Shown piece by piece: positions 1 to 11,385 of a DNA stretch of 64,000 nt; the first letter of the stretch is position 1; each line of letters begins with the position of its first letter. Source of the DNA: Toxonevra muliebris (Eukaryota; Arthropoda; Insecta; Diptera; Pallopteridae). The stretch lies in assembly GCA_963691655.1 (NCBI GenBank), contig OY829330.1, forward strand, positions 2,356,001 through 2,420,000, read 5' to 3'. A model generated the notes under the pieces. The model was not told where the DNA came from and did not search any database. It saw only the letters and a program-made list of their open reading frames with translations. The position numbers were made by a program, and so were the translations under genes.

Positions 1-145
1 AAAAGGGTCTTGAAAGTACTGAAATTCCGAAAATAAATTATGATTTTTCAAAATTTTTCAGCCAAAAATTTTTTTAAATTTCAAAACTTTTTTATTTCTC
101 CTTGAGTGTACAAATATAACGGAAAACGATTTTCGGCCTATTTGA

Positions 146-370
146 TGCGACTCACTAGATGGCCATACTTTGGCCGAACAAGGCGAATATTTACACCAAG
201 AAATGGCTGCAAGTGAAAAGCGCTTCGAAGAAAAAAATAAAGCAAAAATGATTTCAAAATATTATTGGCCACTTCAACGAGAAACTGATGATGCTGAATT
301 TAAAAAATATCACGGTCAAGCAAACATTTTTGAGTTGAATGACCAAAAATTGCATTTCTGTAAAATTTAA
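146..370 (+). other. short unrecognised open frame
   Basis: An open stretch of about 75 codons between stop codons, rich in Lys, Glu and Gln, ending at TAA. It has no ATG near its start (the first usable start would be TTG at 170), and I recognise no domain. It could be a piece of an exon or of an old transposon. There is no codon or context support for a real gene. Confidence 0.15.
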
Positions 371-1258
371 TAACTCAGTCAATTACTTACCGATTTTTAA
401 AAACAAACATGAGACATGTGTTCAGAAGTAGTATGGTTTCTTTATAAAAAAGTGTGTAAAAACCACGTCAAAGTTTGTTTGCTGACAAATATACACAAAT
501 TCCTCAAGTTTTCTTAAATAAAATATATATGTATTATTCGAAAGGTTTAAGTTTTTTCTTCTAAAACTGGTAAGAAACTGAAAATCTGTTGATAATCAAC
601 TAAGTTATATGCTTATTAGTGCGCAAAGGTATGCAAAACCGGTTTTTAACGGTAAATCAAGATTTTGGGGGTGTTTCAAATTTCACACACAGATTCTTAT
701 TTTACTCGACAAAACCTACAAGAAAAATAGTATCACTTTCCAGGTATTCCTACTTCACTACATTTTTTTAACACTGTGTAATTCGTGCAGTAGAGCGTTA
801 ACTCTAATTTTCTTCTTTTTTATTTAGATTATGACAGTCTTATAGCAAACGAGCGATATCTATATGGGGATTTCATCTTAAGGGAACCTACTTTTAAAAT
901 CGATCGGGCTCAAACTTGCACAAAGTGTAGTCCTATTGGGCAATAGTTACCACACCAAACCCACAGAGTTGGAGTGGGTAGAATGTTGACATTATGGTAT
1001 TGCATTTACAAAATTTTGCCCATCCCCTTTTTGAACAGTTTTTTATTCAATCTCTTGAAAAAGACAAAAAAAAATTTGACCAAATTTATTTCAAAATCAA
1101 ACAGTTTTGAATATAAAGCTCAGGTCTTTTCCTTTTAGAACTTTAACGTCCAAAAGTGGATTGAGACTTGTTTATCTATAAAAATGAACAAACACGCAAA
1201 ACAAATTATATTAGCATGAGATTTTAACATTGATTGGTTGAATAATGAGATATACATA
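371..1258. other. AT-rich stretch, no gene seen
   Basis: AT-rich sequence with homopolymer runs and only short frames. No repeat ends, RNA gene or recognisable protein similarity were seen. It runs up to the TA target site of the mariner at 1259. Confidence 0.4.
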
Positions 1259-2511
1259 TTGGGAGTATGAATGTATAAACTCGTATTTTTTTTCGTAATT
1301 TGGACATTTATTGTGAAAAAGTGATTATAAATTTATTCTTTAAAGTATTGTCCATCGTTAGTCACAACCTTTTCCCATCTTTCTGGTAGCATGCGGATTC
1401 CGCGTCGAAAGAACTCCTCATCTTTTGAGGCTATCCACGAATCGACCCATTTTTTGAGTTCTTCGAAAGAACGGAAGTGCTGTTCAGCCTGGCCATGTGT
1501 CATCGATCGGAACAAGTGGTAATTAGAAGGAGCAATGTCTGGAGAATACGGCGGGTGGGGTAGCACTTCCCATTTCAGCGTTTCCAAGTATGTTTTTACT
1601 TGCCTTGCAACATGCGGCCGAGCATTGTCGTGCTGAAGAATAACTTCGTCGTGTCTATTCTCATATTCTGGCCTTTTATCCTTTAATGCTCGGCTCAAAC
1701 GCATCCATTGTAGTCGGTAGCGGTCGCCAGTGATAGTTTCATTCGGTTTCAACAGCTCATAATACACGACACCTTTCATATCCCACCAAATACACAGCAT
1801 GAGCTTGGATCCATGGATGTTGGGCTTTGCCGTTAATGTTGATGCATGTCCGGGCGGTCCCTATGATTTTTTACGCTTTGGGTTATCGTAACGTATCCAC
1901 TTTTCATCGCCAGTCACAATACGATGCAGAACACCCTTTCTTTTCTGTCGTTCAATCAGCAGTTCACATGTGAAAAGTCGTCGTTCGACGACTCTCGGCT
2001 TCAATTCGTACGGCACCCAATTTCCTTGCTTTTGAATCATTTCCAATGCTTTTAATCGTTTGGAAATGATTGATTGATCAACTCCTAAAGATTCTACAAG
2101 TTCTTGTTGCGCTTGACATGAATCTTCTTCGAGTAATGTCTTCAATTCTTCATCTTCGAACTTTTTCGGGCCGCCTGAACGTTCCCTGTCTTCAACATCA
2201 AAATCACCACTTTTGAAACGGGCATACCACACCTGACACATTCTAACGTCTATAGCACAGTCAGGATAAGCTTCAGTGAGTAAACGATGTGCTTCAGTTG
2301 CGTTTTTCTTTAAATGGAAGAGCAAATTAAAACTTCCCGCAAATATTGTTTTGTTGGCACGAAATTCAACATTTTCAGCTATAGTAAAACACTTTTGTAA
2401 AATTATGAAAATTATTTGACAGATCAATTCTTATAGTATTTTTGGCGCTCTTCGAGATAGAATAGCTATGAAGTTAGTCACAATTACGAGTTTATACATT
2501 CATACTCCCAA
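1259..2511 (-). mobile_element. mariner-family DNA transposon, full length but dead
   Basis: Seen directly: perfect 27-bp terminal inverted repeats at 1259-1285 and 2485-2511 (outer bases TTGGGAGTATGAATG), each flanked by TA, the target duplication of the Tc1/mariner superfamily. Length 1253 bp, normal for mariner (about 1.3 kb). The only gene lies on the minus strand and fills the interior. It carries an in-frame stop and a changed catalytic residue, so this copy cannot make an active transposase, although its intact ends could still be used in trans. The intact repeats suggest a fairly recent insertion. Confidence 0.93.
1333..2427 (-). pseudogene. mariner transposase, nonsense plus catalytic change
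   Basis: The cut-and-paste transposase of the mariner element: N-terminal helix-turn-helix DNA binding, then a DD34D nuclease core. Both parts read in one frame and are split only by a TAG at 1861-1863. Visible motifs are TGDEKW (first Asp), HDNARPH (second Asp), and SPDIAPSNYHLF where the family has SPDLAPSDYHLF. Counting 35 residues from the second Asp lands on that Asn, so the third catalytic Asp is replaced (codon AAT). The TAG sits where relatives usually have Trp, consistent with a TGG to TAG change. The extreme N-terminus is poorly conserved and the listed ATG is probably not the original start. Confidence 0.9.
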
Positions 2512-2661
2512 TATAAACGAGAAATTGAAAATACATTAAGGATGTAGTCTGGTGTTCGAGTTCCAAAAAATCGATATTTTTTTATTATGTATTTCGAAAG
2601 TACAATATATTAAAAGTATACTGTAAAAATTTCATATCAAAATATTACCGAAATTATAGAG
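2512..2661. other. short spacer before the hAT-like shell
   Basis: Spacer between the mariner and the hAT-like shell. It holds TTAAGGATGTAGTCTG at about 2537, found inverted near 26500, perhaps a scrap of a dispersed repeat. The last 8 bases (TTATAGAG, 2654-2661) are the left target-site duplication of the next element. Confidence 0.4.
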
Positions 2662-3539
2662 CAGGGGTGACCAGCCAGAAACTCAATTGAGTCTTTTGGC
2701 TCTTTTCAAATTATGTTTGTTGTAATGCCTCTTTTGGCTCTTTTGCATGTGCTTGTTGTATTTTAATATTTTACAACAAACACAAGAATTGTTGTGATTC
2801 GAGCACACATAAATTTTTGTTTGTGTTCTTTTTTCTCGATCGCATTTGTTGTTGTTGCCTCATTACCGGAATCATTTCATTGCTTTGAATATTTGTTGTT
2901 GCGGTCGCGCGCTAAGAATATTTGTTTTCCTTTGTGTTCTTGCTGCAAAAATCAATTCATTGCTTTCATTTAGCATCGCGCGCATGCCTCGTTGCTGAAA
3001 TCATAGTATTCAGGCATGTTCCAGAATACGAGAGTAAGTGAAATGGAAAGTGAATTTGAAATCGAGTGAAATTGTTTTTGGTGTTCTAGAAACCGAGTGA
3101 ATTCATATTCACTATTTTTTTTAACTCGCCGTAATGTTTGCAACTCGCTGTAATTTTAAATCAGCTGATGTAAAATATTGATGTTAAATATGCTAGCCTT
3201 AAAATTAAAAGGCGAGCATTAACAGCGGCAGCGTTGGCGGCCGTGGAAGTTCAAAAAGTGAAAGTGAAAACAAGTAAATTGTTTTCTAATTTATCCAAAC
3301 CTATTGATGTGTTTAATTAGAAAAATTCATACAAAAATATATATGTATAAAATTATCTCGTACTATCCCAGCTGGGCTCTTACCCACCTCGTGGAGTTAA
3401 TCTTGCAATTTCTTTGAAGTGACTGCTGAGCAATCGGACAGGTTGTCGAGGAAATACTTTCTCAAAAAGTTGTCTTGATGCTTCTTCATAAACTTGAGGA
3501 ATAAGGTACCCTGGATGGAGTTCTTATGCTTTCGCCATG

Positions 3540-3886
3540 TGTATAATTCGGCGGTGAATTATATTTGTAGAACTATAGATTTTTGAAATGAAAACACGAT
3601 TGAGAATTCGGTTTGAAATTGCTTTATAAAGTTTATTGGGAGGAAAATGAAAAATGAAATAATACAAAAATAGAAAATTATGGAAGATAGCGACCGGCAC
3701 TTGAGAGATATTCATAAGAATAGTAATAAGGATAAAAAAGAAAAGAAACGAAAAGAATAGAACTCGAAGGATAGAATTGAGTAAGAAGAGAAAAACGAGG
3801 AGAATAGAAGTAGATAAAAGATAGTGTTGGAAATGGTACCAAACTACAGAAGAAATAGAAAAGTGATAGAATTGATGGCTTAGACA
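3540..3886 (-). repeat. 3' LTR of BEL/Pao copy 1
   Basis: 347 bp, nearly identical to 13215-13555. On the plus strand it starts TGTATAATTCGG and ends TTAGACA. Compared with the other LTR it has 11 extra bases just before the final GACA. The purine-rich tract lies immediately upstream in element orientation. Confidence 0.92.
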
Positions 3887-4470
3887 TCCCGGCCCCCATG
3901 CACGGGTGCAAAATCAATGGCGTCTTGTAGCCGCCTCAACGTCTGAACCACATCGCCAAACAAATTCCTGACGCGCTGATCCCTGAAGTGAGACGTCTCC
4001 AGACTTCGATGTATGGTGCGAGTGGCGGGAGATGCAAGAGGGGGTGCATGCAAAATTGCACTTGATTGCCGTCGAGGTGCCTGGTGTCTAGGTCTAGTGA
4101 CTCTTCCGGTCTGCACGTACTGCTGGACTTGCACGGATCTGGACACCGGATGAAGGAGCGTATGATGGTCCAAACCGCACTTTCGACACTTGCTGTCCGA
4201 AGTACATTGAGCCGCGGTGTGTGTTGTAGCCAGGCAATTAAGGCAGTAGCCATGTGCCCTGGCCGCTTGCGCTCGCTGGTTTGGAGTCATTGCGAGGAAG
4301 CCACGACAGAACCGCAAAGAGTGGAAGCGGAAGCATAATCGGCATTGGCGTACGTTTGCAACCGAAGTATGTTGAGCCGCGAGAGATGCAGCTTCAGGCT
4401 GGTTCTGATGAATCGCAAGAGATGCGTCTGCAGATTGGACCTGTGGAATACTGAAAAAGTGGAAGAATTA
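3880..4470 (-). CDS. extra CCHC zinc-knuckle frame after BEL integrase
   Basis: An open frame on the minus strand between the integrase tail and the 3' LTR; its stop lies just inside the LTR. It encodes a Gag-like nucleic-acid-binding segment: CRLCFRFHSLRFC, then CLNCLATTHTAAQC and CRKCGLDHHTLLH, followed by a Pro/Arg-rich tail with QTLRRLQDAID. The main Gag of this element has its own knuckles, so this is an additional, different set. There is no good ATG at the start, but a pyrimidine tract ending in CAG (TTCTTCCACTTTTTCAG, about 4452-4468) lies just upstream, so it could be a spliced 3' exon. From memory, similar short CCHC proteins accompany insect BEL elements. Alternatively it is a captured Gag piece from another BEL. 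Confidence 0.6.
3887..3897 (-). promoter_or_regulatory. polypurine tract of BEL/Pao copy 1
   Basis: Minus strand reads GGGGGCCGGGA directly before the TGTCTAAG start of the 3' LTR. This is the expected place and composition for the plus-strand primer of reverse transcription. Confidence 0.75.
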
Positions 4471-4566
4471 GTATGGGAATACTAACAGTGAGTAGAAATG
4501 AGAATTCTACTGGATCTGTGTTTTACGCGAGAGGTAAAATACACAATTTCACTATGGGACGTGTAA

Positions 4567-5459
4567 TTACACCGTTTTGAGTGCGTAAATCAACAACGCG
4601 AATGTGGTTATCGGGACCACGGTGTAATTTAATGATCCGGCCGAGACGCCAGTCATGGCGCGTTGAACACCGACAAATGTTGTGCCATTGTCACTCATCA
4701 TTTTTTCTGGAAGCTCTCTACGTCCAACGAATCTAGCGAAACATGCTCGGAAGGCATCAGTCGTTAAATTTGAACAGAGTTCCAAATGAATTGCTTTCGT
4801 GGAGAAGCATACAAATACTGCCACATATCCTTTAAAGAAAGTCGACGAGCGTAGGACGGAAGCCTTTATTTGAAACGGTCCGGCAAAATCTACACCTGTA
4901 GTGGAAAATGGAAGAGAGAAATTACAGCGCTCAGGAGGTAGAGCCGCCATAATTTGAGACCGCATTGTCTGCTTGTAGATAGTGCAAGCTTTACACTGGA
5001 AAATACACTTTTTAACTTTAAGTTTCAAGCGAGGAATGAAATATTATTGTCTGACCATGCGAGGGATGAGGCATGCTAGCACTCGAAGAGCTCGAGAAGA
5101 GTGCTTTTCTTCTCTATGGGTTTGTCATCGAGTAATGATGTTCTTTCTCGTGGATAATAACGAGATTGAGCCAAGAGAATGAGACGTGTCTTCACAAATT
5201 GAATTTCGGCTTGGAGGATAGAGCTTGAGGCTGGGACATTAGCTTTGCTAACCTTTGCCTTCACACTATTGAAAAAGCGATATACATATGCTAGCACTTG
5301 AAGAGCTCGAGGAAATGAAGAGAATCGATCGAGAATGTCGATTTCCTGTTCTAAAACGTGGTAAGATTCCACTTTCCTTTGCTCTAGCAATGTTGCATTT
5401 CGGGGAGAGGACCTCGGCCAAGAATCGGAAGATTTTTGAAGCCAGGTCCGTTCCACCAA
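4567..5459 (-). pseudogene. BEL integrase region with internal deletions
   Basis: Remains of the integrase that would insert the cDNA. Visible parts: linker peptides after RNase H (5076-5459, in a shifted frame), the CC half of the HHCC zinc domain (CIFQCKAC), catalytic core pieces GVDFAGPF (first Asp) and MMSDNGTTFVG (second Asp), and then an abrupt jump to the C-terminal peptide GPDNH...VVDLRTQ at about 4580-4640. The HH half, the third catalytic acidic residue and much of the C-terminal half are missing. At least one frame change lies near 5384-5459. The product could not be active. Confidence 0.85.
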
Positions 5460-6808
5460 AGACGACAGGAAACCAATTCCTGAGATTTACAACCTCTAGT
5501 TCCCAGGTCAGCCGGATTGTCTGCACTAGAAACATGTCGCCATGAGGTGTTCCCAATATTTTGGAGAATTTGTGAAGTACGATTTGTCACATATGTCTTC
5601 CAATTGTGAGGTGGTTTTTCTAACCATGCCAACACAATTTCGGAATCACACCATAAGAATAAACTAGCTTCATTAAGTTGAAGGTGTGACCGAACTGAAG
5701 TGACTAGTTTTGAGAGCAGAACAGCTCCACATAACTCTAAGCGCGGAAGGCTTATAGTTCTTATGGGTGCTACTTTTCCTTTAGCAACTAAGAGATGTGT
5801 TGAGGAAGAAGTTCGGAGATATAGAGTGGCACAATACGCTTTCTCTAAAGCGTCACAAAATCCGTGGATTTGGATTTGTTGGTTGGGTGAGAACCCGACT
5901 CATCGAGGGATTTCGATGTTGGTAACCGCTGGGAGGTTTTCTGAGAATTGAATCCACCTAGAAAGGGATCCAGGCTTCACACACTCATCCCAGTCAGTTC
6001 CATCTAACCACAACTCCTGCAATAACATCTTGGCTTGAATCATAATTGGAGAAAGCCATCCTGCCGGGTCGAAAAGTTTCGCGACTGAAGAGAGAATTTG
6101 CCGCTTTGTGACCCCATTCACCGATGAAATTGGAGAAATAGTATAAGAAAAAGTGTCAGAGAGAGCATTCCAACGAATTCCGAGAGTTTTCGTAGAACTT
6201 GCACTTTGAAACCGTAGAAAATCGGAATCCAAGAGATCTCCAAATGGAATTTTTTCTAATATGGCAGGGTGATTCGCTGTGATTTTTTTGAGAGGAAATC
6301 CAGCTGAGCCAAGACAATGAATTACTTGGGAAAGTGATTCGATTGCAGAATCCACATCATGACCACCAGAGAGGATGTCATCGACGTAGGTATTTTCTGT
6401 TAGGATTTTTGCCGCGAGAGGGCATTGCTCTTGTGTATCTTTCGCCAACTGATGGAGAGTTCTGATGGCTAGATACGGAGCACAATTAACTCCAAACGTC
6501 ACCGTTTTGAGTTTGAAATCCTGAATAGGAGCATTCAGTGAGCTGCGAAAGAGAATTCGCTGGAAATCTTGATCATCTTTATGAATCAAAATTTGCCTAT
6601 ACATCTTCTGCACATCTCCATTGAAAACGAATCGGAATATCCGCCATTGGAGAATGAGAAGCATGAGGTCTGGTTGAAGAGTAGGCCCAGTATAGAGAAC
6701 ATCGTTCAGAGAGTTTCCTGAACTAGTAGACTTTGAAGCATTGAAAACTACACGGACTTTGGTAGTTACTTTTTCAGGTCGAATTACCGCGTGGTGTGGT
6801 AAATAAAA
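5384..6808 (-). pseudogene. BEL reverse transcriptase and RNase H
   Basis: Continues in the same frame as the Gag-protease segment after a TAA at 6809-6811. It shows BEL/Pao RT features: [11 protein letters not shown] (motif A), a downstream [11 protein letters not shown] and the YVDD catalytic box near 6384. The RNase H region follows ([23 protein letters not shown] and [11 protein letters not shown]). A TGA at 5900-5902 interrupts it, in a position where Trp would fit. The frame is lost near 5384. Two isolated stops in about 3.7 kb of open frame point to modest age. Confidence 0.9.
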
Positions 6809-9154
6809 TTAGAAGTATTTTCCATGGGACACTATTTCATGAGAATGAATTAGTTCCATATGATTACCCTTTTTTTTCAAACTGCGCTCCATTCCAAGAA
6901 ATTGTTGGAGTGCGGTAGTCCTTGAATGACCTAATGCTAAAGTTTTAGGAAAACTTTCATTGAATGGCAATCTGACAACGTATCGACCATCGGAATTTCG
7001 TGTTGTCGTAGAATTGTATAAATCCTCACAAGCTTGATCTTCAGGCGAGAGTGGAAGAACTTGAGGGATTTCTTCTTGCTCCCAAAATTGCTTTAGCTGA
7101 GAACTAAGCAATTCATTGGAGATTGGTTCTACTTGTGTCGAGTGGGAAGACACTTGTTCTCTCACTGATCCACTTATGATCCAGCCAAATATTGTATTCT
7201 GGGCTAAGAGATTACCACAGATATTCTTTTGTAATCCTTCTAAAATGATTTGTGGGAGTAAATCACTTCCGATTACTAAATCAATTTGCGCAGGAATATG
7301 GCAATTTGAATCGGCAAGATCTAACTTAGCGAGTTGGTGCCAATTAAATCTTCTTATGGGGAAATTGGGAAGAAGCTTAGTCAATTGAGATAAGACTATC
7401 GCTCGAGCATTTATCCTTTTGTTAGTTTTGGGAGAAACTATTGTAAAAGAACAAAGTCGGTTGGAATTTTGAATAATTCCACCTCCCATCCCTGAAATTT
7501 CGAACCAGGATTGTTCGGTTGGAAGACGAATTCGCTTCTGAACTTTTGAAGAAATAAAAGTTCTTTGTGAACCTTGGTCAATTAATGCACGGACTTTGAA
7601 TAATTCCCCAAAATATTCAATACAAACCATTGCTGTGGGAAGTAAGACCGTGCCTTCATTATTTGAATGTAGCGCTTGGATCTGCGCTGTATTTGAGGAA
7701 CAGGGGCGTTCTTCATTTTCTTGCAACTGAGATGTTGCAGTTGTCGCATGAGTTGTTGTCGTCTGGGATCGACTACTGGGTTGTGGAGCTTGTGTTCTTG
7801 TCGTAAAGTGAAGCATGGAATGATGCTTTCTTTGACAATATACACATGAGAAATTACTCACACAGTCCTTTTTTAAATGTGTGAAAGCGAGACAGTTTTC
7901 ACATAAATTATTTTCTTTTATAAACTTTATTCGGTCGTATACCGAAAGTTTTTTAAATTTGGGACAACCTTTCATGGCATGAGAGACATTGCATAAGCGA
8001 CATATAAATGTCCTCTTGGGTTCAGCCACGAAAGTATGAATTTGGCTTATTGCCTTCTTTTGAGGAGAAAATTGGTTATTTAGATTTGGCTTTGGCTTAT
8101 TTGGATGAATTCTGTTGAGTCGTTCTACTACTTCGTATCTACTCGCTAGGAAATCATCTAGCTGTGACCAGAGAGGTAGGTCTTTTCGGGACTTAAGGGA
8201 TTGTTCCCACAGCGATAATGTTTCCTGCGGTAGTTTTGTAGAACATATATAAACTAGGATGGGATCCCAGTTTTCTGTGGAAACGTCTTGAGAGGCTAAG
8301 ACACACAGACAATTATTTATTGTCATTTGAAGTTTTTGTATTACTTCACTATTCTCGGAATGAATAGTTGGCAAAGTCAGTAGCGTTTGTATTTGGTTAT
8401 CGACTAGAATACGCTTATTTTCATAACGAGCTTTCAAAGCTTCCCATGCGAGAGAGAAGTTTTCGTCACTTAAAGGAAATTGTTTGACGATAGCTCCAGC
8501 TTTTCCTTGCGTTTTATACCTGAGATGATATAATTTCTGAGCGGAAGTCAGTTTTGGATGGTTAATGTAAACGGCTGTGAAAAGGTCTCGGAAGGCCGGC
8601 CATTCTTCATAACCACCAGAAAAGTTTTCTGTATCGCAAGGAGGAACTTGCAAGCATGGCATATTGGAAATACTCGCTTGCTCTTGTGATTGTTCCTTAC
8701 TAGATGCTGAACTTGAAGTTGTAGGAGGTTGAAGTAATTTCAACTGATCTTCTATTCTAGCCATTGTGTCTTCGAAATTGTCTTGACAAAGACAATATTT
8801 ATTACTTGCCGATGCTTTGAATTTATCGGGCAAGTCATTTTCATTTGCTTCGATAGCCAAATCATAGACTTTTTGGAGTCGAGTCCAGCCGCTTTCTAAA
8901 CTTTTTCGTTTCACTACCAATAGAGATTCGGTGTGAAGGTACTGATGCGGAGAGGTACTGAATTTGGTGCAGTATTGCACAAAGTTATCACTTTCGGCTA
9001 TGAATTTCTGCATAGAAATATCATATGCTCGCCTTTTTTGTGATTTAGCAACACTTGGTTTTTGGGAAATTTCTTCATCAGACATTTTAGAAACTTGTTT
9101 TTTACTCAAATCAACAGATTCTTTTTGCCTTGGAGGAGATCTCTCAACAGGCAT
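6809..9154 (-). CDS. BEL Gag and aspartic protease
   Basis: 781 codons from an ATG at 9154. Order: a Lys/Glu-rich N-terminus, a BEL Gag core of the DUF1759 type (about residues 160-345, with FSGGYEEWPAFRDLF), three CCHC-like knuckles (CRLCNVSHAMKGC near 385, CENCLAFTHLKKDC near 418, CVYCQRKHHSMLH near 436), a Ser/Thr-rich spacer, then a DUF1758-type protease with ALIDQGSQRTFIS near 522. It ends at a TAA within what should be the start of RT, so it is the intact N-terminal part of a longer Gag-Pol. Gag would package the RNA and the protease would cut the polyprotein. Confidence 0.9.
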   Translation of the reverse strand: MPVERSPPRQKESVDLSKKQVSKMSDEEISQKPSVAKSQKRRAYDISMQKFIAESDNFVQYCTKFSTSPHQYLHTESLLVVKRKSLESGWTRLQKVYDLAIEANENDLPDKFKASASNKYCLCQDNFEDTMARIEDQLKLLQPPTTSSSASSKEQSQEQASISNMPCLQVPPCDTENFSGGYEEWPAFRDLFTAVYINHPKLTSAQKLYHLRYKTQGKAGAIVKQFPLSDENFSLAWEALKARYENKRILVDNQIQTLLTLPTIHSENSEVIQKLQMTINNCLCVLASQDVSTENWDPILVYICSTKLPQETLSLWEQSLKSRKDLPLWSQLDDFLASRYEVVERLNRIHPNKPKPNLNNQFSPQKKAISQIHTFVAEPKRTFICRLCNVSHAMKGCPKFKKLSVYDRIKFIKENNLCENCLAFTHLKKDCVSNFSCVYCQRKHHSMLHFTTRTQAPQPSSRSQTTTTHATTATSQLQENEERPCSSNTAQIQALHSNNEGTVLLPTAMVCIEYFGELFKVRALIDQGSQRTFISSKVQKRIRLPTEQSWFEISGMGGGIIQNSNRLCSFTIVSPKTNKRINARAIVLSQLTKLLPNFPIRRFNWHQLAKLDLADSNCHIPAQIDLVIGSDLLPQIILEGLQKNICGNLLAQNTIFGWIISGSVREQVSSHSTQVEPISNELLSSQLKQFWEQEEIPQVLPLSPEDQACEDLYNSTTTRNSDGRYVVRLPFNESFPKTLALGHSRTTALQQFLGMERSLKKKGNHMELIHSHEIVSHGKYF

Positions 9155-9337
9155 TTAATTACTCTAAAAAAGTTAGAATAAAAAGAAAAATAACTTGAAA
9201 TAGAAATTTGCAATTTGCCAATGCTCAACCAATAAACCAGAACAAAAACTAATGAAAATAGTTTAAATTTATTTGAGCAACTTTAATATTTATAGAAAAC
9301 CAGAAATATTTTCTAAATTTTAAATTATTGTTTATAT
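9155..9337 (-). other. BEL leader, part next to gag
   Basis: AT-rich untranslated leader of the BEL element between its gag start and the Penelope insertion. Its far end, TTATTGTTTATAT at 9325-9337, is one copy of the Penelope target duplication. Confidence 0.6.
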
Positions 9338-9370
9338 ATTTCTTGGATATTTAACGGCCTCTGTTTTTTA

Positions 9371-9976
9371 TAACTGGTGAATTTTTATCGAGCTCAAGGC
9401 CAAGCAAAAATAAAGTTTTTAAACAAATTTATTTTTATTTTTAAAAAACTTTTATATTTGTTTGTCAATATTTCGACTTCAATTAGAAGTCATCTTCAGG
9501 ACACTATAGAGATAAAATTGAATTACTTTAACTTAAAACAAACATATAATATTTAAGAAAACAAATAATTAGTCACAACTTACATTAAACGTTACATATA
9601 TCTTACAAGGTTCAAATACATATGTACATACATAAATTTGTAACATTAAGATATTATTTAACGAACATCTTTCTTTCTTTTCTTTCTTCTTGTCACCAAA
9701 TGTCTGTAGCTGTGAGCGCAATTGTCAGTATCAGTTTTAAAATTCATTCTCTCATCATTTGGTGTATTAGTAATATGTAGCATCTCTAAAATGTACCGTT
9801 TTTTGTAGTTTCTCTCTTGTTGTAACACTTCTACTTTGTCAAAAACTGGAGTATGATTGAGACCCCTACAGTGAGTCGTCAAGGCAGTTTTTTGATCGTT
9901 AATGTTACGTGATCTTAAGTCTGACTTATGAGCAGAAATCTTTGTCTTTAACTTAGATTTTGTTGTTCCCACATAT
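9371..9976 (-). repeat. inverted partial copy of Penelope 3' end
   Basis: Minus-strand copy of the C-terminal endonuclease region plus the 3' untranslated part. The 104 codons at 9658-9972 differ at only four amino-acid positions from the plus-strand gene. With 11070-11660 it can fold into a long hairpin. Confidence 0.92.
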
Positions 9977-9986
9977 GTTTAAATTC

Positions 9987-11385
9987 CCCCTCTTATGACC
10001 TATGCAAATATATGGTAGATATACTTAAAAATGTGACTAAAGATTCAAAATGCAATGTTAAGGACGCTGTTGAATTCAAAGCAAAATTAAATAACTCCTT
10101 TATATATGACGATGAAAAACTCGTATCATTTGACGTAGTATCACTATTCCCCAGTATACCATTGGACCACGCTTTAAACATTATTGAATCAAAATGGAAT
10201 ATAATCAAGGACTACACAAATATGTCACGGGACCTTTTTATGACGATAATTAAATTCTGCGTAAAAGACAATAGATATTTCAAGTTTGGGGAGAAAATCT
10301 ATGAACAACGTACTGGTTTGCCGATGGGATCACCTGCATCACCGATTGTAGCGGACATAGTCATGGAAGAAATACTTAAAATTTTTGAGAAAGAGACAAA
10401 TGAGAAACCAAGATTACTTATCAAATATGTAGATGACTCTTTCGCTATAGTAAAAACGGACGCTATAGACGACACATTAGAGAGACTAAATAAATATCAT
10501 AGAAATATAAAATTCACAATTGAAGTAGAGGACCATCAAAAATTACCATATTTGGACACAGTGATTATAAGACATAACAATACGATAAAGATAGATTGGT
10601 ACCAGAAACCTACAGCATCTGGAAGATTAATAAATTTCAATTCCAGACATCCTAAACGAATAATAATTAACACAGCGCAAAACTTCATAAGACGAGTGTT
10701 AACAATTAGTGATAAGCAATTTCACAGGACTAACAAAGAAGTAATTATAAAGATATTGGAACAAAATGACTTTCCCAAAAAGTTGATAATAAGTTTAATC
10801 AACAACTTCTGCAATAAAAACAAGAAACCTAGTACTGACGTGACTTCTAGGATATTTAAAACAAACATATATATTCCTAACTGTTCCGAAAGATTCACTA
10901 AATCAAATTTCTTTGACAAAGAAAAATTTCAATTAGCTTTTACCACGAAAAATAATCTCCGACAACTATATAGTAATACAAAAAGTAAAATGGACGAATA
11001 CGAAAAATCAGATGTAATATATAAAATTAAATGTGGTGGTGACGGGTTCCACTTATGCAATAAAACATATGTGGGAACAACAAAATCTAAGTTAAAGACA
11101 AGGATTTCTGCTCATAAGTCGGACTTAAGATCACGTAGCATTAACGATCAAAAAACTGCCTTGACGACTCACTGTAGGGGTCTCAATCATACTCCAGTTT
11201 TTGACAAAGTAGAAGTGTTACAACAAGAGAGAAACTACAAAAAACAGTACATTTTAGAGATGCTACATATTACTAATACACCAAATGATGAGAGAATTAA
11301 TTTTAAAACTGATACTGACAATTGCGCTCACAGCTACAGACATTTGGTGACAAGAAGAAAGAAAAGAAAGAAAGATGTTCGTTAA
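9987..11385 (+). CDS. Penelope-like RT with GIY-YIG endonuclease, 5' truncated
   Basis: Open frame (first ATG 10012, 457 codons) that begins inside the RT domain. Motif A is SFDVVSLFPSIP (Asp at residue 41), the GLPMGSPASP box is at 102-111, and the catalytic YVDD is at 139-142. A C-terminal GIY-YIG nuclease follows, with IYKI at 336-339, YVG at 353-355 and an Arg at 364, and ends in a basic tail (TRRKKRKKDVR). Cys and His residues around the GIY motif fit the zinc-finger-like insert seen in Penelope enzymes. Function in the family: target cleavage by the nuclease and primed reverse transcription. The RT N-terminal part is absent, so activity is unlikely, but the frame has no stops. Confidence 0.93.

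Noticed and set aside
170..370. A host exon at the window start
   Set aside because: No splice signals, no ATG and no recognised domain; kept only as an unrecognised frame.
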